The translations under genes were made by a program, and so were the position numbers. A model generated the notes under the pieces. The model saw only the letters and a program-made list of their open reading frames with translations, made no database searches and was not told the DNA's origin. From positions 496,001-560,000 of the forward strand of contig CP097573.1 in NCBI GenBank assembly GCA_000492175.2: a stretch of 64,000 nucleotides of DNA, written 5' to 3'. Of this stretch, positions 60,272-64,000 are shown piece after piece (position 1 is the stretch's first letter; every line of letters begins with the position of its first letter). The stretch is from Firmicutes bacterium ASF500 (lineage in GTDB: Bacteria > Bacillota > Clostridia > Oscillospirales > Oscillospiraceae).

Positions 60272-61549
60272 TTATGTTCCTGCCATCACATTTTCGCAGA
60301 AGCCCTGGAAGAGGACCGCCGCCTGGGCGCGGGTGGCGGTACCCGAGGGGCTCAGGGTGGTCTCGCTGGTGCCGTTGACCAGGCCCACGGCGCGGGCCCA
60401 GCTCATGGACTCCTGAGCGTAGCCGCTGATCTCCCCCGCGTCCGTGTAGGCGGACAGGTCCGCCCGGGCGCTCACGTCCTTGCCCGACAGACGGGCATAG
60501 CCCTGGAGGATCAGGGTCATCTGTTCTCTGGTGATGGGGTCGTCGGGACCGAAGAGGCCGCCGCCGTAGCCGCTGACCACGCCCTTTTCAGCCGCCCAGG
60601 CGATGGCGTCGGTGTAGTACTGACCGGCGGCCACGTCGGTGAAGCCGCAGGCCCCCACGGCGGGGGAACCGGCCATACGGTAGAGGATGGTGACGATCAT
60701 GCCCCGGCTGGTAGCCAGGTCGGGGCCGAAGGTGTCGCTGCCGGTGCCGGCCATCAGCTTGTTCTCATAGACATACCGCACCGCGTTCTCGTACCAAATG
60801 CCCTCCGCCACGTCGGTAAAGGGCAGGTCCGCCGGGTCCGAGGCCGTAAAGGTCCCCCGCACCTCCACCGACGAGCCAGGCATGGTAAAGGTATAGGTTC
60901 CGTTCCCCTTGTCCTTCAGCTCCAGCTGGCGTCCGCTTGCAGTGGCAGTCAGCTGGTCCAGGCGGAAGCCGGTATCAGGCTGGACCGTGATGGTCACCGT
61001 ATCTCCCCACTCCGCCCGGGCCGGCTTGACGGTAATAGAGCCGTGCTCCGCGCCGGTCACCCGGACGGCATAGCTGGAGGAACCGCCGGAGGAGCCGCTG
61101 GAGACGTTCTCCACAGGAATGCTCTCCAGCGCCGCTCCGCCGCCTTCGCCCAGATTATGGCCGAGGGTAGTCAGCCGGACGGAGCTGGGGGCGGTATAGC
61201 CGCCGCCCAGCGTCAGGGTACCCAGGGGGGCCGAGCCCCCCCGGTTCATCGACGTTGCCCCGTCGATGTAGATGGTAATGACTGTCTGACTGCCCGATGT
61301 GCCCACCTTACAGCGGCTGTACCGCCCCTCGCCGCCCTCGTCGGCGAAGGAGGCGTTGGGGTAGCTCTCTCCGAAGGTCAGCTCCAGCTGTACGCTGTTG
61401 ACCTCCTTGTTCCCCAAATTTCCCAGGGTGAGATGGGCGCTGTCCCCGCTCCCCCTGCGAATTTCCAGAACGACACCGTTTGCCGCCGAGGCTGTGGGGC
61501 ACATCAGGGCCATGGTCAGAATCAAAAGAATCGCAAGATATTTTTTCAT
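60272..61549 (-). CDS. Exported SLH domain protein coupled to the M60 peptidase
   Basis: A 425-residue protein from the ATG at 61549. It has a signal peptide (about 1-23), an Ig-like or cohesin-like beta domain (about 24-140), a Ser/Gly linker, a YDxxG-type beta segment (about 160-235, with GSITVKPARAEWGDTVTITV), and three C-terminal SLH domains (about 245-425: PFTDVAEGIWYENAVRYVYE, FTDVAAGQYYTDAIAWAAEKG, AYTDAGEISGYAQESMSWARAVG). Its ATG overlaps the stop of the upstream peptidase gene by 4 bp, so they are translated as a unit. It may hold partner proteins at the wall surface. Confidence 0.87.
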   Translation of the reverse strand: MKKYLAILLILTMALMCPTASAANGVVLEIRRGSGDSAHLTLGNLGNKEVNSVQLELTFGESYPNASFADEGGEGRYSRCKVGTSGSQTVITIYIDGATSMNRGGSAPLGTLTLGGGYTAPSSVRLTTLGHNLGEGGGAALESIPVENVSSGSSGGSSSYAVRVTGAEHGSITVKPARAEWGDTVTITVQPDTGFRLDQLTATASGRQLELKDKGNGTYTFTMPGSSVEVRGTFTASDPADLPFTDVAEGIWYENAVRYVYENKLMAGTGSDTFGPDLATSRGMIVTILYRMAGSPAVGACGFTDVAAGQYYTDAIAWAAEKGVVSGYGGGLFGPDDPITREQMTLILQGYARLSGKDVSARADLSAYTDAGEISGYAQESMSWARAVGLVNGTSETTLSPSGTATRAQAAVLFQGFCENVMAGT

Positions 61550-64000
61550 CCGTTTCCACCCTCCAACACGATCACAGGCAGGTCCTCCCCGCCGGGGGCC
61601 AAAGTCCACAGGGTCTCCGCCGTCACCCGCTGAGACTCGGTGGAGTCGGGCAGGTCGGTGCGGGAGAGCACCGCTTTCATCTGGCTGGGCAGGAGGTTGA
61701 CGCCGTCACAGTGGCTGATCTCCTGGAGCTCCGCCTCCTTCTGCACGTTGGGGACGAAGAGGAACAGGCCGTCGCTGATGTCGCTCACCTGCTTATCAGC
61801 CGGAATCTCGGCAAACATGAGGGCGTAGCCGTCCAGATACCGCTCCTCGGAGTTCAGCTCGACCCCCTCGTCGGTGGTCTTGGTGAACAAGCCCTTCACC
61901 TTGACGGTGTTGAACCTGGGGTCGCCCCGATAGGTGCCCACAATGACCAGGGTGCCCTTGGGGATAACGTCGTCCGCCTCGTCTCCGTAGCGGTAGTCGG
62001 CGCTGAGGCGGCCCGCCGCCCCGTTCTCCCAGAAGGCCACGTCGTCTCCGGCGTAGCTGACCAGGTGAATATCTTTATCGGCTACATCCGTCGGAATACC
62101 GGCCACGGTGACGGTTTTGGCGTCATAGGTCCAGATACGGGTGTCGTCAGATCCAGCGGCTCCCGGCTTCTGGAAGTAGGTGAGATAGCTGCCGTCCGCC
62201 GCCTGATTTCCGGTGTTGAAGTCCCCCGCCCGGGCGGGGACCGGCTTGTTCACCGGCTTCTTGTCCTCATCGGTGAAGCTGGCCTCCACGGTGACGGTGT
62301 AGCTCCCGCTGGTGGGCCGGTTGGCCCCGGTGATTTTCAGTCCGGAGATGGAGGTGGGCTCCTTGAACTGGAAGGTGACGGTGTCCCCATTCCGGGTCAT
62401 GGTGTAGGCGGCGGGGTCCACCGTCTTGTCATAGGCCACCCGGACCTCGCCGGCGTCGGCGGAACCGATCTTGTTGCCCAAGATGTCGTAAGCGGCGACC
62501 TGGTAGCTGTAGGTCCGGTGGTTGCCCGAGCCAATTACGTCCTCATAGCGGACAGCGCCGTCCGCGCCGGGGATCACAAAGGCGATGGACTTGTCGTTTC
62601 GGATGATCTCGTAGCCCTGGACCTTGCCGGTGATGGTGGGGGTAACGGTGACGATAATTTTATTGTCCCCCTCCAGCTTGGCCTGGGCGGCGAGGGTGCC
62701 CGTGGCGGCGGCGGTCCCCGCCAGACGCTCCCGGCGGCTCTGGTCGCTGAGATACCAGAGGGCGCGGTCCTCTTTCTCGTAAGTTTTCAGCTTATTCTTG
62801 GTTTCGGCGCTGAGGGACATGCCCCAACGCTCGAAGAACTCGGTCAGGTTCTTCTGGACCACCCCGGAGGCGGTAAGGGCCACCTTGTCGTCGTAGGACT
62901 GGGCTCCGGCGGTGTAGGTGCCCTTCTTCCAGTCCTGGAAGAACTGGTTATAGAACCACATGGGGCCGTGCTCTTCGTCCTTCGCCCCATCGTAGGCCAG
63001 GTGGAGCTGCCAGTACATGCCCAGCTGGACAAAGACGTCGTTGGACGCGCCGGGCTGGCTCTGGGCGGTCTTGGTGAAGATAGCGGGGTACTTGCCGCTT
63101 TTCTCCAGGCGGGAGGCGAGGGTGTTGTCCGCCCCGTCGAAGGTCTGGACCATGATGGAGTAGATATTGTTGGTGATCTCCGCCCGGCCCAGCTTGTCCA
63201 TGTTGTGGCCAATCTCGTGGGCGATGCCCCAGCCGAACAGGCTGTTGGCGGTGTCCCCCTCGGGCAGCTTGTCGATGGGCAGGCCGCTGACCATTCCGAC
63301 GCAGGAGCCGTAGCCGATGCCGATGTGACTGCCCGCCGCGTACATGAAAGCTCCGGCGAACATCTGCATACACCGGATGTTCTGGCGGGAGGTCATGTCG
63401 TTCTTTTCATAGGTGTTGTTGATGCCCTGGGTGGTCTTGCAGATGTGCATGATGTCCTCCCAGGCCCGCACGTCCTGGTAAAGATTCTCGATTTTTCCGC
63501 TCCGGTCCGCGCTGTTGGCCCCCAGCACCGCGGCGGCGGGGAGGGAGAGCAGTACGGTGGGGGTGGAGATCTCGGTCACGTTGAGGCACTTGTTCTCAAG
63601 ACCGCTGCCGGTCAGGTTCTGCGCCGCCACGTAGGCGGTGAGCTCGTCCACATAGGCCCCGATGCGGGCTTTGCGGGTGTTCTCGTCCAGCTTGTACCAG
63701 TCGGACAGCTCCAGCACCGGGATATCCACCGCCCGGCGGATGTGGAGCTTGATGCTTTCAGGCTTGGAGCCGCTGTAGGTCAGGTATAGGCTGCCGCCCC
63801 GCTCGGTGGCCTGACTGCCGATCTTGGGCACGGTGAGGACGTTTCTGCCGTTGGAGAGGGAGCCGATCGAAGCCTGCCAGGTGGAGGCCTCGGCGTGGAA
63901 CTGGGTGGCCCGGACGTTCACCGACTCTCCCTCCGGGATGCCGGTGGCATAAATGGTGATCTCCTCCCCCGCCTTGGCGGCCACGCCCAGGGGCTGGAGG
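61546..64000 (-). CDS. M60 family metallopeptidase (N-terminus beyond window)
   Basis: At least 817 residues, with the frame open to the window end, so the start and signal peptide are missing. The zinc motif is in GWGIAHEIGHNMD, followed by GRAEITNNIYS, both M60-like (PF13402) hallmarks. Beta-rich domains follow at the C-terminal side. M60 peptidases typically cleave mucin-type glycoproteins, suggesting a role at the gut mucus layer. Coupled to an SLH protein gene. Confidence 0.85.
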   Translation of the reverse strand, partial: LQPLGVAAKAGEEITIYATGIPEGESVNVRATQFHAEASTWQASIGSLSNGRNVLTVPKIGSQATERGGSLYLTYSGSKPESIKLHIRRAVDIPVLELSDWYKLDENTRKARIGAYVDELTAYVAAQNLTGSGLENKCLNVTEISTPTVLLSLPAAAVLGANSADRSGKIENLYQDVRAWEDIMHICKTTQGINNTYEKNDMTSRQNIRCMQMFAGAFMYAAGSHIGIGYGSCVGMVSGLPIDKLPEGDTANSLFGWGIAHEIGHNMDKLGRAEITNNIYSIMVQTFDGADNTLASRLEKSGKYPAIFTKTAQSQPGASNDVFVQLGMYWQLHLAYDGAKDEEHGPMWFYNQFFQDWKKGTYTAGAQSYDDKVALTASGVVQKNLTEFFERWGMSLSAETKNKLKTYEKEDRALWYLSDQSRRERLAGTAAATGTLAAQAKLEGDNKIIVTVTPTITGKVQGYEIIRNDKSIAFVIPGADGAVRYEDVIGSGNHRTYSYQVAAYDILGNKIGSADAGEVRVAYDKTVDPAAYTMTRNGDTVTFQFKEPTSISGLKITGANRPTSGSYTVTVEASFTDEDKKPVNKPVPARAGDFNTGNQAADGSYLTYFQKPGAAGSDDTRIWTYDAKTVTVAGIPTDVADKDIHLVSYAGDDVAFWENGAAGRLSADYRYGDEADDVIPKGTLVIVGTYRGDPRFNTVKVKGLFTKTTDEGVELNSEERYLDGYALMFAEIPADKQVSDISDGLFLFVPNVQKEAELQEISHCDGVNLLPSQMKAVLSRTDLPDSTESQRVTAETLWTLAPGGEDLPVIVLEGGNG

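Noticed and set aside
60158..61633. 491-codon plus-strand frame
   Set aside because: It is antisense to the SLH protein gene, which has a signal peptide, SLH motifs and a coupled start; the plus frame has no recognisable domain.
61480..63789. 769-codon plus-strand frame
   Set aside because: Antisense to the M60 peptidase gene; no domain and no ribosome site.

Overview
The window is a high-GC chromosomal segment that looks like a spore-forming gut Clostridia of the Oscillospiraceae (Flavonifractor/Lawsonibacter/Intestinimonas type). This is inferred from the Firmicutes gene orders (scpA-scpB / gerW / D-Ala-D-Ala carboxypeptidase / rluB; tig-clpP-clpX-lon-engB), sporulation-linked genes (GerW, a SPOCS+LysM protein), TtgGAca/TATAAT-like promoters with strong AGGAGG ribosome sites, S-layer-homology (SLH) proteins, and a high-GC core with AT-richer islands. 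I found no tRNA, rRNA or CRISPR array.

Layout. 1-5.3 kb: an incoming RpiR-type regulator with a likely autoregulatory double operator, then rluB, a carboxypeptidase, gerW, a DUF2953 gene, scpB and scpA, all on the minus strand. 5.4-6.35 kb: a tandem segmental duplication of about 457 bp. Each copy carries a strong plus-strand promoter, a heavily base-paired small transcript with a 27-29 codon ORF, a terminator and the 3' end of engB. 6.2-12.9 kb: engB, lon, clpX, clpP and tig. 13-22.6 kb: housekeeping genes (metallophosphoesterase, thrC, yraN, rnhB, ylqF, TraX-like, rplS, Nif3, trmK, flavodoxin-like reductase, DUF1858, YoaK-like), with a 400-bp mosaic of palindromic repeats at 16.3-16.7 kb.

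22.8-42.1 kb is one long minus-strand surface-polysaccharide locus. In transcription order it holds an intact tyrosine recombinase, a catalytically degenerate paralogue, an ABC polysaccharide exporter (permease with a large extracytoplasmic insert, plus ATPase), two DUF4422 proteins (one fused to a GT8-like domain), rfbF, two sugar-nucleotide epimerase/decarboxylase-like SDRs, a nucleotide-sugar dehydrogenase, glf, an SLH protein with a structured leader, an O-antigen-ligase/polymerase-like protein, an initiating sugar-phosphate transferase and a GT4 glycosyltransferase. The recombinase pair at the head suggests regulated or phase-variable expression.

42.4-48.8 kb: small membrane proteins, then a VTC-domain polymerase / DUF4956 / CotH operon divergent from an OmpR-type two-component system. 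An 11-bp direct repeat in the divergent promoter region may be that regulator's binding site. 48.9-60 kb: mrnC, rqcH, two unrecognised genes, a chemoreceptor, a SPOCS-LysM protein, a 15-residue-repeat coiled-coil protein, an ECF sigma/anti-sigma pair, a coiled-coil protein, coaD and rsmD. 60.2-64 kb: an SLH protein translationally coupled to a large M60-type (mucinase-like) metallopeptidase that runs off the window.
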